From the NCBI GenBank assembly GCA_015660965.1, contig JACTVG010000002.1:186001-250000 (forward strand): 64,000 nucleotides of DNA, given 5' to 3'. The stretch comes from Methanoregulaceae archaeon (GTDB lineage Archaea > Halobacteriota > Methanomicrobia > Methanomicrobiales > Methanospirillaceae). The notes below the pieces were generated by a model that saw only the letters and a list, made by a program, of their open reading frames with translations, searched no databases and was not told where the DNA came from. Positions 19,497-28,007 of the stretch are shown here, piece after piece; the stretch's first letter is position 1; the number at the start of each line of letters is the position of its first letter. A program made the translations under genes and the position numbers.

Positions 19497-19898
19497 TTAA
19501 AGGTATTCTAGAGCCTTCTGAACATTTTTTACCATTAGGCTCGCAAGCAGTGGATCGCTGCCGATTGGATCAGCGTAAAGAAGTGGTATAGTTGTTCCAT
19601 TAAGGGCAAACGTTCCTTTTTTCTGCCCAGTTTCAAGCCCGATTTGTGATGGTATATCCTTTTCAATATGGACACCCTTTGCAAGAAAGAGTGGGACAAC
19701 AACAAGTGCATCGATTTTTTCATTATGAAATGAATTGAGGGCCTCTTTAATAGAGGGGCTATTAATATTCATAAAACCGCACTTGACTACAAAATTCTTC
19801 GTTTGTGCGGCAATCAATTTCGCTGTTGTCTCAACAAGTTCTTTGTTGTAGGGCATTGAGCTTCCATGTCCTACAAGTAAGATTCCTTTCATACTCAT
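19497..19898 (-). CDS. cfbA: Sirohydrochlorin nickelchelatase / cobaltochelatase
   Basis: Small CbiX-type chelatase inserting Ni2+ (F430) or Co2+ (B12) into sirohydrochlorin. The catalytic histidine is in L-V-G-H-G-S-S-M-P close to the N-terminus; V-V-P-L-F-L-A-K-G-V-H holds a second conserved histidine. About 133 residues from the M-S-M-K-G start at 19898; a longer in-frame start at 19940 would add 14 atypical residues. First gene of the cfbA-cfbE-cfbD-cfbB operon, so probably the operon promoter lies in the 78-bp gap with the divergent nuclease gene. Confidence 0.92.
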   Translation of the reverse strand: MSMKGILLVGHGSSMPYNKELVETTAKLIAAQTKNFVVKCGFMNINSPSIKEALNSFHNEKIDALVVVPLFLAKGVHIEKDIPSQIGLETGQKKGTFALNGTTIPLLYADPIGSDPLLASLMVKNVQKALEYL

Positions 19899-19976
19899 AT
19901 AGCAAAGAGTATTACTGCAAACCTTAAAAATTCTTACCAAATTGTTTTTTGCGAGGAGAGGTTAATATAAAAGATA

Positions 19977-20438
19977 ATGAGCGACTTTGAACGCGAGATC
20001 GTCCACTGTTTGAACCGATTTTTCAAAATCCATCACATCCAAGGTTTTGCATACAGACTTAAGCAGCATAAATTTTCTTCCCAGTACGTTGATGTCCTTG
20101 TCGATTCACTTAATCCCTCCTACTACATGGCTATTGAATGTAAATCGATTTTAGATAAAAAACTCTATTTTACGCAACATTTTCATACTGACAGAAAGAG
20201 TGTTCACCAAGTGGATGCAATATCTGATTTTTTAAAAAAAACAGGACGTACGGGTTTTCTCGCGATTGAGTTTCGTTTTGGTGCCGGAAAAGCAAATGAG
20301 GCATATTTAATCCCATGGACAAGAGTTATTGAACATTTCGAACTTAACCGCGGAATTAGTATTGATGATGCAAGGAACTGCATTAGGCTTGCAAGATCTC
20401 GTGAGGGATATCTGCTAGAAACTCTCTATGCAAAGTAA
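19977..20438 (+). CDS. PD-(D/E)XK nuclease-like protein, Hjc-related
   Basis: 153 residues. The arrangement of an N-terminal glutamate (F-E-R-E-I-V), V-D-V-L-V-D-S and then M-A-I-E-C-K-S matches the E-D-ExK active site of archaeal Holliday-junction resolvase-like nucleases. The middle region differs from canonical Hjc, and the protein is somewhat longer than the usual about 125-140. Could resolve branched DNA or be a divergent restriction-type nuclease. Divergent from cfbA; 32 bp ahead of mmp9 on the same strand. Confidence 0.65.
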   Translation: MSDFEREIVHCLNRFFKIHHIQGFAYRLKQHKFSSQYVDVLVDSLNPSYYMAIECKSILDKKLYFTQHFHTDRKSVHQVDAISDFLKKTGRTGFLAIEFRFGAGKANEAYLIPWTRVIEHFELNRGISIDDARNCIRLARSREGYLLETLYAK

Positions 20439-20470
20439 TTTCTTTGTTGTGAGTCAAATGATATGAATCC

Positions 20471-21610
20471 ATGATGGAATCCTTCGAGCGATTTGGGCTT
20501 GTCATTAATGACAAAATTGTAAAGACCCCCATAGCAATCGCTGCGATGGCAGGCATTGTGGACGCCGAATACGTACTGGCACGAGCACCGCATATTGGCG
20601 CAGCTTTCATCGGAGGATATTCTATTGATGAAAAAACAATGGCAGCTGCAAAAACAATTGCTACTACTGGTGATAGAAAAGAATTTTTATATGATGACCC
20701 AGTAACAGAACTCAAATCCCAAATTAAAAAAATGGAAAAAAGTCATGTCGTTCTTGGATTGAATTTACGAGGTAGCACACCAGAATCTTATAGTTCAATT
20801 GCAGAATCTCTTGGTGATTCGGTTGTTTATGAGATAGATGCGCACTGCCGGCAGATTCCGATGATTGAAGCGAATTGCGGGGAGCATTACCTACATCATC
20901 CAAATGATCTTGTAACAGTTGTTAAATCCTTAAAGGCTCAGGATGTAACAGTATCTGTCAAAATTCGTGCTGGTATTGCTCCAAATGACATTGTATTAGC
21001 TCGGAAACTCTGGAAGGCGGGTGCCGATATTCTTCATATTGATCTGATGGATTTTGGTTATACCAAAATCCGCCAAATCCGTAACAGTTGCCCTCTCATG
21101 TTAATTGCAAATAATTCAATTAATTCATTTGATGGGATGAAGGAAATGTTCTCGCACGGAGCAGACCTGGTATCTTTAGCTAGGAAATCCGATGAAAGAA
21201 CACTTGCAGGACTTGATGCTGCCATCACACGCTATACTGATGAAAATGGGTGGTACAACTCTCCAAAACAGCTATGTCGTGGTGGCGATGTTCGTGCACT
21301 TACATTCTGCTGCATGCCAGTGAAAGATTGTCCACTTATTCCAACCCTCAAACGTCATGGAATTTCTAAGGAAGATTTTCTTAAAATTAAGATGGATGCT
21401 GTTCGGGATTCACCGCTTCAAAATGGGCAACACACCTGTTTTGGAAGTCTTGTCTGGTGTTGCAAGTTATCATCACCGTGTATGTTTCGGGATGTAACGA
21501 TTCGAGATGAGGGACTCACTGGCAAAGAATATATGCGTCTAAAACGCGAGCTTTCTGATGTTATAATGAGCCAGGTATTCCATGACATGCCGCATGATGA
21601 CGCGGGCTGA
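20471..21610 (+). CDS. Methanogenesis marker protein 9
   Basis: 379 residues. The N-terminal two thirds are a dihydrouridine-synthase-like TIM barrel (I-A-A-M-A-G-I-V near residue 22; V-S-V-K-I-R-A-G-I-A near 165). The C-terminal third has many cysteines (T-F-C-C-M-P-V-K-D-C-P; C-F-G-S-L-V-W-C-C; S-P-C-M-F-R), probably metal or Fe-S ligands. Conserved in methanogens as marker protein 9; function unknown. It overlaps the CitG-like gene, starting a three-gene operon. Confidence 0.88.
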   Translation: MMESFERFGLVINDKIVKTPIAIAAMAGIVDAEYVLARAPHIGAAFIGGYSIDEKTMAAAKTIATTGDRKEFLYDDPVTELKSQIKKMEKSHVVLGLNLRGSTPESYSSIAESLGDSVVYEIDAHCRQIPMIEANCGEHYLHHPNDLVTVVKSLKAQDVTVSVKIRAGIAPNDIVLARKLWKAGADILHIDLMDFGYTKIRQIRNSCPLMLIANNSINSFDGMKEMFSHGADLVSLARKSDERTLAGLDAAITRYTDENGWYNSPKQLCRGGDVRALTFCCMPVKDCPLIPTLKRHGISKEDFLKIKMDAVRDSPLQNGQHTCFGSLVWCCKLSSPCMFRDVTIRDEGLTGKEYMRLKRELSDVIMSQVFHDMPHDDAG

Positions 21611-22403
21611 ACGCGCTCAGCTCGCGATGATGCTAGAAGTTTGTGCATATCCCAAACCTGGAAACGTCGATCGCTGTCATGATTTTGAAGAGACTCGACT
21701 CGAACATTTCCTTGCTTCTATGATCTATGCTCGTTCGTCACTTGAAGAAGCAGAACGTGGAGAAGGAAGAATTGGTGAAATAATCAAACATGCTGTTTCC
21801 GCAACCGGATGCCATGAAGGGGGTAATACTCATTTCGGAGCTTTTATCTTACTTATACCTCTTGTTTATGGAAACGATATATCAGGTGCGTTAAAAGCAA
21901 TCGAAAAAACCGATGTTTCTGACGCTGTGGCGTTTTATAAAGCCTTTGGGATGACTAAAGTACGGATGCATCCAACAGATAATCTGGATGTCAACGATCC
22001 TCGATCACTCCAAATCATTAGAGATCAGGAAATTACACTCTTAGATGTTATGCAACATTCCGCTCCAAATGATATGATCGCTAGAGAGTGGGTAACAGGA
22101 TTTCCACTCACTCGTCGGGGGGCAGATCTTATAAAATCGTTTGGTCATGGACATCAAGCGATTTCACAGGCATTTCTTACTTTACTAGCTACCGAACCAG
22201 ACACATTTATCATAAAGGAACATGGGATTACCGTAGCGCAGAATACCATGTCACGTGCCCAGATGGTGCTTGATAGGAAATTACGAATCGAAGATTTTGA
22301 TGCTGAATGTATTTCGAAGGGCATTAATCCGGGCTCTATTGCCGACATTATTATTGCGGCCATCTATATCGCGTTAGGAGAAGGGTGGGAATGGGACTTC
22401 TAA
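21582..22403 (+). CDS. Triphosphoribosyl-dephospho-CoA synthase-like protein (CitG/MdcB family)
   Basis: 273 residues. Characteristic segments are E-V-C-A-Y-P-K-P-G-N-V-D-R near the N-terminus, G-C-H-E-G-G-N-T-H-F-G at about residue 80 and L-T-R-R-G-A-D-L-I. Bacterial homologues make the citrate-lyase prosthetic group; no such lyase appears here, so the methanogen version must act in another ATP-dependent ribosyl or nucleotide reaction. Starts at 21582 or 21594 are both possible and both overlap mmp9. Overlaps the DUF447 gene too, giving strong coupling. Confidence 0.85.
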   Translation: MTCRMMTRAERAQLAMMLEVCAYPKPGNVDRCHDFEETRLEHFLASMIYARSSLEEAERGEGRIGEIIKHAVSATGCHEGGNTHFGAFILLIPLVYGNDISGALKAIEKTDVSDAVAFYKAFGMTKVRMHPTDNLDVNDPRSLQIIRDQEITLLDVMQHSAPNDMIAREWVTGFPLTRRGADLIKSFGHGHQAISQAFLTLLATEPDTFIIKEHGITVAQNTMSRAQMVLDRKLRIEDFDAECISKGINPGSIADIIIAAIYIALGEGWEWDF

Positions 22404-22945
22404 AAGAAGGGATTAATGAGGTAATTGCCACTACGCGTTTTAACGCTGCACCAATGGGAATTATTTATAGGAATGGACAAATGCGAATGGCACTATATAT
22501 TGGCAGTCATACAGCTCAAAATATTGAAAAAGAGCGGTGGATTGTTGCGAATATTATTCATGACCCAGTTATGTATGTGACTACCGCGTTCTCAGATTTA
22601 TCACAGGATACATTTGTTTCAATCGATGTAAATGACCGGAAAATGTATTACCTTGCCAATAGTGAAGCATGGATTGCATTTGATACAGTAATTGAACAAC
22701 GTGGTGTAGAATCGATGACCGTAAGACTCGCATCCTTGCATGAAGAAGTTTTATCTGCCAATGTTTGTCCAGTTAACAGAGGATTTAACAGCATCATAGA
22801 CGCGACAGTGCATTCCACAAGATACGTGATTTCCCGAGATCCAGCCTTAAAAAAAATAATTGATTATCATATCGGAATTGTGAAAAGGTGTGGGGGGACA
22901 AGAGAATTAGAAGCACTTGAATTGCTACAACAATATATAAAATGA
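22391..22945 (+). CDS. DUF447 protein (flavin reductase-like split barrel)
   Basis: 184 residues. The N-terminal G-L-L-K-E-G-I-N-E-V-I-A-T-T and A-P-M-G-I-I match DUF447, whose fold resembles FMN-binding split barrels. The exact role is unknown. ATG at 22391 is preferred over GTG at 22385 because GGAG sits 10 bp upstream. It overlaps the CitG-like gene by 13 bp and ends the mmp9 operon; the next gene (hypE) converges from the other side across 148 bp of T-rich DNA on both strands. Confidence 0.85.
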   Translation: MGLLKEGINEVIATTRFNAAPMGIIYRNGQMRMALYIGSHTAQNIEKERWIVANIIHDPVMYVTTAFSDLSQDTFVSIDVNDRKMYYLANSEAWIAFDTVIEQRGVESMTVRLASLHEEVLSANVCPVNRGFNSIIDATVHSTRYVISRDPALKKIIDYHIGIVKRCGGTRELEALELLQQYIK

Positions 22946-23093
22946 AACTGAAAATTTATCTATAATCTCGTTTTTTATTCAATTTTTTTATTCAATAATA
23001 ATAAAGGGATAAGATTAGAGCTTCTCATTAATTAATCACTAAGAAAAAATTAACGACGAAATTCCTTTATCAAACAGAATAAAAATTATCCAA

Positions 23094-24089
23094 TTAGCAC
23101 ACCCTGGGGACGGGATCGCCCATTGGTGGCTCAATAAAACGTTCACCGCCGATAGTAGTTTCCATAATCACACGAGCGCTTTTTGTAACAGAACCGATTA
23201 TTGCAGCATCTTTACCATATTTATGCGAACGTAGGGCTGCTAGAATAGCATCTGCATCCGAAGCAGGAACACCAAAGACAACCTTTCCTTCATTTGCAAC
23301 TTCGAGCGGATCAATACCAAGCATACCAGCAGCACTCTTCACACTTTTTCGGATGGGGATCTTTTCTTCATGCACTCGAACGCCCACACCGCTCTTTCTT
23401 GCCATGTCATTGATGGCACTTGCAAACCCGCCACGAGTCGGGTCCTTCATTGCGTGAATAGTCCCTGTAGCGAGCGCTTTTTCCACCAAACCCCAAAGTG
23501 GTGCAACATCGGATTTGATTTGTTCACCAAGATCAAAACCTTCTCTGTAAGCCATAATTGCTAGTCCATGATCTCCTAATGTACCCGAAACAATAATGGC
23601 ATCACCAGGGATTAGCCCGTTATCTCTAACGACCTTTTCCGCTATACCGATACCTGCCGTATTAATTGTAATACCATCAAGCGCCCCTTTTTCCATTACT
23701 TTTGTGTCACCCGTCACAAGATTAGCTCCGGCTTCACCTAGTGCGGTATCCATGGACGCAACGATCCTCTCGAGATCTTCAACATCAAAACCTTCCTCAA
23801 TTATCATACCGCAGGAAAGGGCTATTGGGCGTCCACCCATCATAGCAAGATCATTAATAGTACCGCAGACAGCTATCCTGCCAATGTCTCCTCCTGGAAA
23901 AAAGATTGGACGAACAACGTGTGAATCAGTTGTGAAAACAAGATTGTGTCCATGGAAAGGGATCACTGCGCCATCATCAAGTGCTTCGAGACCGATTCCA
24001 CCGGCATTGTTATGTGTGAAGTTAGTGAGAGTTTGTAAAAGTTCACCCATCACTTCCCCACCGGCCCCATGCATCATCGTGACTTTCAT
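23094..24089 (-). CDS. hypE: Hydrogenase maturation protein HypE
   Basis: Dehydrates the carbamoyl group on its C-terminal cysteine to the thiocyanate that supplies CN- for the NiFe site. 331 residues, PurM-like ATP fold: G-A-G-G-E-V-M near the N-terminus, T-D-S-H-V, G-D-T-K-V-M, D-P-T-R-G-G-F-A-S-A. The protein ends P-R-V-C, so the essential terminal cysteine is present. Start and hypA stop share one base (TAATG). Confidence 0.96.
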   Translation of the reverse strand: MKVTMMHGAGGEVMGELLQTLTNFTHNNAGGIGLEALDDGAVIPFHGHNLVFTTDSHVVRPIFFPGGDIGRIAVCGTINDLAMMGGRPIALSCGMIIEEGFDVEDLERIVASMDTALGEAGANLVTGDTKVMEKGALDGITINTAGIGIAEKVVRDNGLIPGDAIIVSGTLGDHGLAIMAYREGFDLGEQIKSDVAPLWGLVEKALATGTIHAMKDPTRGGFASAINDMARKSGVGVRVHEEKIPIRKSVKSAAGMLGIDPLEVANEGKVVFGVPASDADAILAALRSHKYGKDAAIIGSVTKSARVIMETTIGGERFIEPPMGDPVPRVC

Positions 24090-24427
24090 TAGTCATCCAC
24101 CTCGATTGCTATATTGGTAACAACAATTTCTCTGCCCTTCAATAATTCAGGAAGAGCACCGCATTTGGGACATACGAAAACGTCCTCACCTTTCCATCCA
24201 CAAGAACATCGTGCTAGTGGGAGTACTTCTTGATAATCAATTGTTGTTTTGGTGAAGAGAGGATCATTCTCTTTTATTGTGTTGAATAGAAAAACAACCT
24301 GCTCCGGATTCACCATTGCCATCTTTCCGAATTCCACACAAACTCTATTTACGCTGTTTGCATGGTTTTCCATCGCTGCTTTTCGTGCGGTTGCATATAG
24401 GTCATAAGCGATGCTGTACTCGTGCAT
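24089..24427 (-). CDS. hypA: Hydrogenase nickel insertion protein HypA
   Basis: Nickel chaperone for [NiFe]-hydrogenase. 112 residues. Begins M-H-E-Y-S, where His2 binds nickel; the zinc site is C-S-C-G-W then C-P-K-C. The ATG at 24427 overlaps the hypC stop; a GTG at 24430 is less likely since it would displace His2. Middle gene of hypC-hypA-hypE. Confidence 0.95.
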   Translation of the reverse strand: MHEYSIAYDLYATARKAAMENHANSVNRVCVEFGKMAMVNPEQVVFLFNTIKENDPLFTKTTIDYQEVLPLARCSCGWKGEDVFVCPKCGALPELLKGREIVVTNIAIEVDD

Positions 24428-24651
24428 CACTCCTCCATCGCAGCGTATACCTGTTTAAACAATTCGCGTGTCTCTAGGCCCTCTTCTCGGGAGAGTTTCT
24501 GGATTGCAAAACCAACATGCACCAACACAAACTCGCCGACTTTTGCATCAACAAGATCAAGCCGAACTTCTTGTTTTAGATCGCCATAATCCACGATACC
24601 TATATTCCCCTCTTTAATCTCCAGTACTTCCGCGGGGACTGCAACACACAT
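24427..24651 (-). CDS. hypC: Hydrogenase maturation chaperone HypC/HupF
   Basis: Small OB-fold chaperone carrying the Fe(CN)2CO group with HypD. 74 residues starting M-C-V-A-V-P-A-E-V, where Cys2 is the iron ligand; G-D-L-K-Q-E-V-R-L and V-L-V-H-V-G-F-A-I-Q-K are family features. ATG at 24651 is chosen over an upstream TTG so that Cys2 is in place. First of three coupled genes; hypB, hypD and hypF are not in the window. Confidence 0.95.
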   Translation of the reverse strand: MCVAVPAEVLEIKEGNIGIVDYGDLKQEVRLDLVDAKVGEFVLVHVGFAIQKLSREEGLETRELFKQVYAAMEE

Positions 24652-24745
24652 CGACAATTCACGCTCTTATTTGACTATTATTGTAGGTATTCTGAACACA
24701 TAAAAACAGTGATAGACACGAATCATGTGACAGCTCTTGCATCTT

Positions 24746-24766
24746 AATTCAAAAATTGTTTGAATT
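24746..24766. repeat. Inverted repeat in the hypC / surface-protein divergent gap
   Basis: Eight-base arms AATTCAAA and TTTGAATT around AATTG. It lies 95 bp ahead of hypC and 110 bp ahead of the secreted protein gene, so could be an operator for either; AT-rich chance repeat also possible. A second repeat (AATAAAT ... ATTTATT) lies just before 24849. Confidence 0.35.
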
Positions 24767-24875
24767 TCCATACCACCGACAAAAATTATAGATAATCAAT
24801 AAGAAGGTTTGCACGATTAAAAAATTATTTAATAAATCGTTATATTTATTGCTTCGACATACATTAAAAATTTTT

Positions 24876-25586
24876 ATGAGTTCTTTTAAAATTTTATTTC
24901 AGTCATATCTTGTGATTTTATTGTTTCTAGTTTCAGTTCAGGTTGTATCAGGATGGAGCGTTCAAAATATGTCAATAAACCCAAGTCAAGGACCAATATC
25001 ACCTCAAACACCGGTCACTGTTACTTATACCGTCCATTTTGATCCTTGGCTCAGTACTGACGGATTGACATTTCCAAGTTTAAATACATTAGATATGTAT
25101 ACTGAACTTGAAAACGCGAAATGGGTTGTCAGTAAAACCGAAATTGTTGAAGACATACCTCCCATGACCTCTCAATTATTAGTCAACCAAGGAATAAGAG
25201 CGAGGATAGATGGATGGGGCATTAGTTACTCGGATCGACAAATTGATCTAAATGTTCAACTACTGGGTGTTGCTCCAAATGTAAATCAATCACAGGATAA
25301 AACTATAATTCGAATTCAGGAAATAGACCCTTCTGCTCAACCTATACAAACATCTGTTTTCAGTAAAAAATATCAAATATACGTTCCTACACCAACACCA
25401 GTTACTTCTGAACCAACTATAACTCAAACAATTCTAGAAACTACTCAAACTCAAAATATACCCACAACCATTGAAACTCCAACCCGAAAACAGACCTATT
25501 CACCCGAACCTCAGCCATTATTGGTTATTGGCTTGCTTTCAGCATCTGCCATTATCATAGCAATGAAAAGGAATAAACAAGAATAG
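24876..25586 (+). CDS. Secreted, C-terminally anchored protein of unknown function
   Basis: 236 residues. A signal peptide of about 27 residues ends V-V-S-G before the mature part; a single extracellular domain follows (P-Q-T-P-V-T-V-T-Y-T near residue 50), then a Thr/Pro-rich stalk, T-Y-S-P-E-P, one hydrophobic segment and M-K-R-N-K. The ATG at 24876 is preferred to an in-frame TTG at 24849. No domain recognised; homology-free surface protein of a methanogen. The C-terminal design is shared with two other proteins in the window. Confidence 0.7.
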   Translation: MSSFKILFQSYLVILLFLVSVQVVSGWSVQNMSINPSQGPISPQTPVTVTYTVHFDPWLSTDGLTFPSLNTLDMYTELENAKWVVSKTEIVEDIPPMTSQLLVNQGIRARIDGWGISYSDRQIDLNVQLLGVAPNVNQSQDKTIIRIQEIDPSAQPIQTSVFSKKYQIYVPTPTPVTSEPTITQTILETTQTQNIPTTIETPTRKQTYSPEPQPLLVIGLLSASAIIIAMKRNKQE

Positions 25587-25594
25587 TTTTTTTT
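25587..25594 (+). terminator. T8 terminator
   Basis: Eight T directly after the stop codon of the secreted protein gene. Confidence 0.55.
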
Positions 25595-25719
25595 ACAAAT
25601 TTCATTGGATTATGAGTGCCCTATCTTTACCACACGACCGGTTATTATACCTCGAGAGAATGAAATGACAATTTTATTAAATTTATTCAAGTTGTTCTTA
25701 TGATTAATTATATAAATGA

Positions 25720-25804
25720 CGCCGGGGAAGAGATTTGAACTCTTGAGGTGCAAAGCACCATTGGTTTTCAAGACCAACGCCTTCCCGGACTAGACTACCC
25801 CGGC
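25720..25804 (-). tRNA. tRNA-Ser (UGA)
   Basis: Reverse strand: acceptor GCCGGGG/CCCCGGC, anticodon stem TTGGT/ACCAA with loop CTTGAAA giving anticodon TGA, a long class II variable arm (GGTGCTTTGCACC) and T-arm AGAGTTCAAATCTCT. Discriminator G, typical of serine. No CCA encoded. Confidence 0.95.
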
Positions 25805-25909
25805 ATGTGACATACCCATTTAGTATTTGAAAGTAAAAATGCTTCTTAACAAATAATGATATTGTTTACTATATCTGATATTTTGCAATTCTATTAAAAT
25901 GAATTTTAA

Positions 25910-26989
25910 TTATTTTAATTTGAAAAAGATCAATGATAAAAGTGAAACAATCAAAATTGTTATCGGCAGAGGGGACTTTTGAGTCTCAACAGTTGTTGGT
26001 TGCCCGACAGCAAAAGGTGCAGGTATTGTGGGGCTTACATTTACTGACTGGGCATTTTCCGCATAAAGAAATACGATGCCGTTATCCGAATACTTGAATG
26101 GATAGATTTTGAAGTAGAGCGTCTTTCCCTGACTTTTAACTTTAATTTCTTCAGGTTTTTGCTGATTCCTATCTAATACCGTGTGCAAAATCCCTTTATC
26201 ATCATAATATTCCATTACCCAATCAATATTGGATGAAGTGTATACATTCACTTTATCGGAACCTGATTTAACCACAAAATACGCGGGATTGTCTCGTGAT
26301 GCCTTTTCATGGGCTGAAATTAATTCAACCTGTGTCGGTATTGCAGCAGATATAGTAGGCGAAGTTGTCACATTACTTCCCAATACAGTGAAACTTTTAG
26401 TTCCCACGAACCCCTTTGCATCTGTGAAACTAACAATATAGTCACCGGTTTCATCAATAGGTACTGCCACAGAGAAATAACCTTGGAAATTTGTACTAAT
26501 GTATTGCGGACCAAATATTCGTTGGTCATCGGGTCCTGTTACCTCGATCTGAACACCGGAATTCTGACTCGCCTCTAGAGTACCTGCAACATTCAATTTA
26601 CCATTAAATATTTGTTCTAAAGGAGAACTAATCTGGATCTCATCTGTACGATCAACAAGCTGTATAATATGTGTTATAGAATTTCCCTGTCCATCTCCTG
26701 GCACCTCAACTTTATAAGTACCTTTCCGCAAATTCGTGGTATCAAAAACGACCCGAAAAGTTTTATCTGACTGAACATACGTCATGGTGCGGTCTACAAC
26801 AGTGGCAGTTGTAAGTTGATAATAGAGCACAACCTCGATAGGTGTACCTATCCCAACGGAACTCGTCCCATTAACAATGAGTGGTTTTCCTACAGAGAGA
26901 ATATCAGGTGCGGTTAACGTAACTTGATAGGCAGAAACAATTCCTGATAGAAAGAGGAGTCCCAACAATGGTAGGACGAGCTTTTTCAT
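25910..26989 (-). CDS. Secreted/membrane-anchored beta-sandwich protein
   Basis: 359 residues from the M-K-K-L start at 26989 (nine more bases give M-I-I-M at 26998). Signal peptide ends G-I-V-S-A. The mature part looks like tandem Ig-like domains: T-L-T-A-P-D-I-L-S-V-G-K-P, I-S-S-P-L-E-Q-I-F-N-G-K and a repeat of V-x-G-T phrases. It ends with a Thr-rich linker, Q-K-S-P-L-P, a hydrophobic helix and F-F-K-L-K. S-layer-associated surface protein is the likely class. Start codons of this gene and RaSEA are only about 28 bp apart. Confidence 0.72.
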   Translation of the reverse strand: MKKLVLPLLGLLFLSGIVSAYQVTLTAPDILSVGKPLIVNGTSSVGIGTPIEVVLYYQLTTATVVDRTMTYVQSDKTFRVVFDTTNLRKGTYKVEVPGDGQGNSITHIIQLVDRTDEIQISSPLEQIFNGKLNVAGTLEASQNSGVQIEVTGPDDQRIFGPQYISTNFQGYFSVAVPIDETGDYIVSFTDAKGFVGTKSFTVLGSNVTTSPTISAAIPTQVELISAHEKASRDNPAYFVVKSGSDKVNVYTSSNIDWVMEYYDDKGILHTVLDRNQQKPEEIKVKSQGKTLYFKIYPFKYSDNGIVFLYAENAQSVNVSPTIPAPFAVGQPTTVETQKSPLPITILIVSLLSLIFFKLK

Positions 26990-27008
26990 TATGATCAAGT
27001 TAACTACT

Positions 27009-28007
27009 ATGGTGTTAATGATTTCTGAGCTGCACGAAAAACCGATTGCTTATTGGCGTGGAAAAGAACGTTTTGAAGATAGTATTATCGAATGTTTAAC
27101 TATCATTTTCAGGACTTCAGGATGTTCATGGAACAGATGCTTAATGTGTGGCTATCGACATGAACGTTCTCCTTTTGGTGAATCTAAAGATAGCAAAGAA
27201 AGACACCTATTATCTCAGCTGGCCTGGGTGTTGGATCGGTATAAAAATGATAATTATCAAATGGTTAAAATTTTTACTTCTGGAAGCTTTTTTGATCCCG
27301 AGGAAATTCCTCCATCCGTTTTGGAGAAGGTAGCATTAGAATTTCAAGGCAAGCTAATTATTGCTGAAACTCGACCAGAATTCATTATTGAAGATACAAT
27401 CACATATTTTGTTAAAACAATTGATAATGGAACTTGGAAAACTCCTTTGTATTGCGCGATAGGACTAGAAACATCGGATGATAAGATCCGTGATAAAAGT
27501 ATCAAAAAGGGGTTTTTATTCTCAGATTTTGTTGATGCATGTGCACGAACTCGATCCTGTGGTGCTGGCATAAAAGCGTATCTTTTAATGAAACCCCTAT
27601 TTCTCACAGAACGTGAGGCTATCAATGATATGAAATCATCAATTAAAGATGTTTTATCGTATACCGATCTAATCTCAATGAATCCTTGCACAGTGCAGAG
27701 CAAAACAGATCTTGAATATTACTGGAAACAAGGGGCTTACCGCCCCCCCTATCTCTGGAGCATACTTGAAGTGTTACGTAAGATCCCGGTCCCTATAACT
27801 TGTGATTCAATTGGTGGAGGGAAAAAACGAGGGGCACACAATTGTGGGAAATGCGATCCTGTTATTGTGTCAGGTATCCATGATTATTCCCTTAGTGCAG
27901 ATCGTGAATTAATTGCATCTCTCTTTGAAATGGAGTGTTCCTGCAAAGAAGAATGGAACTATGTTATCGATCAGGAAATGCCATTTTGTATGCCACTTAC
28001 GCGCTAA
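27009..28007 (+). CDS. Archaeosine biosynthesis radical SAM protein RaSEA
   Basis: Works with ArcS to convert the preQ0-lysine adduct in tRNA position 15 to archaeosine. About 332 residues. The radical SAM cluster reads C-S-W-N-R-C-L-M-C-G-Y, a CxxxxCxxC variant typical of this TIGR01210-type family; then S-G-S-F-F-D-P-E-E and E-T-R-P-E-F, as in oxygen-independent coproporphyrinogen-like radical enzymes. Alternative in-frame starts are 26991, 27009 and 27018; the first overlaps the divergent surface gene. Confidence 0.88.
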   Translation: MVLMISELHEKPIAYWRGKERFEDSIIECLTIIFRTSGCSWNRCLMCGYRHERSPFGESKDSKERHLLSQLAWVLDRYKNDNYQMVKIFTSGSFFDPEEIPPSVLEKVALEFQGKLIIAETRPEFIIEDTITYFVKTIDNGTWKTPLYCAIGLETSDDKIRDKSIKKGFLFSDFVDACARTRSCGAGIKAYLLMKPLFLTEREAINDMKSSIKDVLSYTDLISMNPCTVQSKTDLEYYWKQGAYRPPYLWSILEVLRKIPVPITCDSIGGGKKRGAHNCGKCDPVIVSGIHDYSLSADRELIASLFEMECSCKEEWNYVIDQEMPFCMPLTR

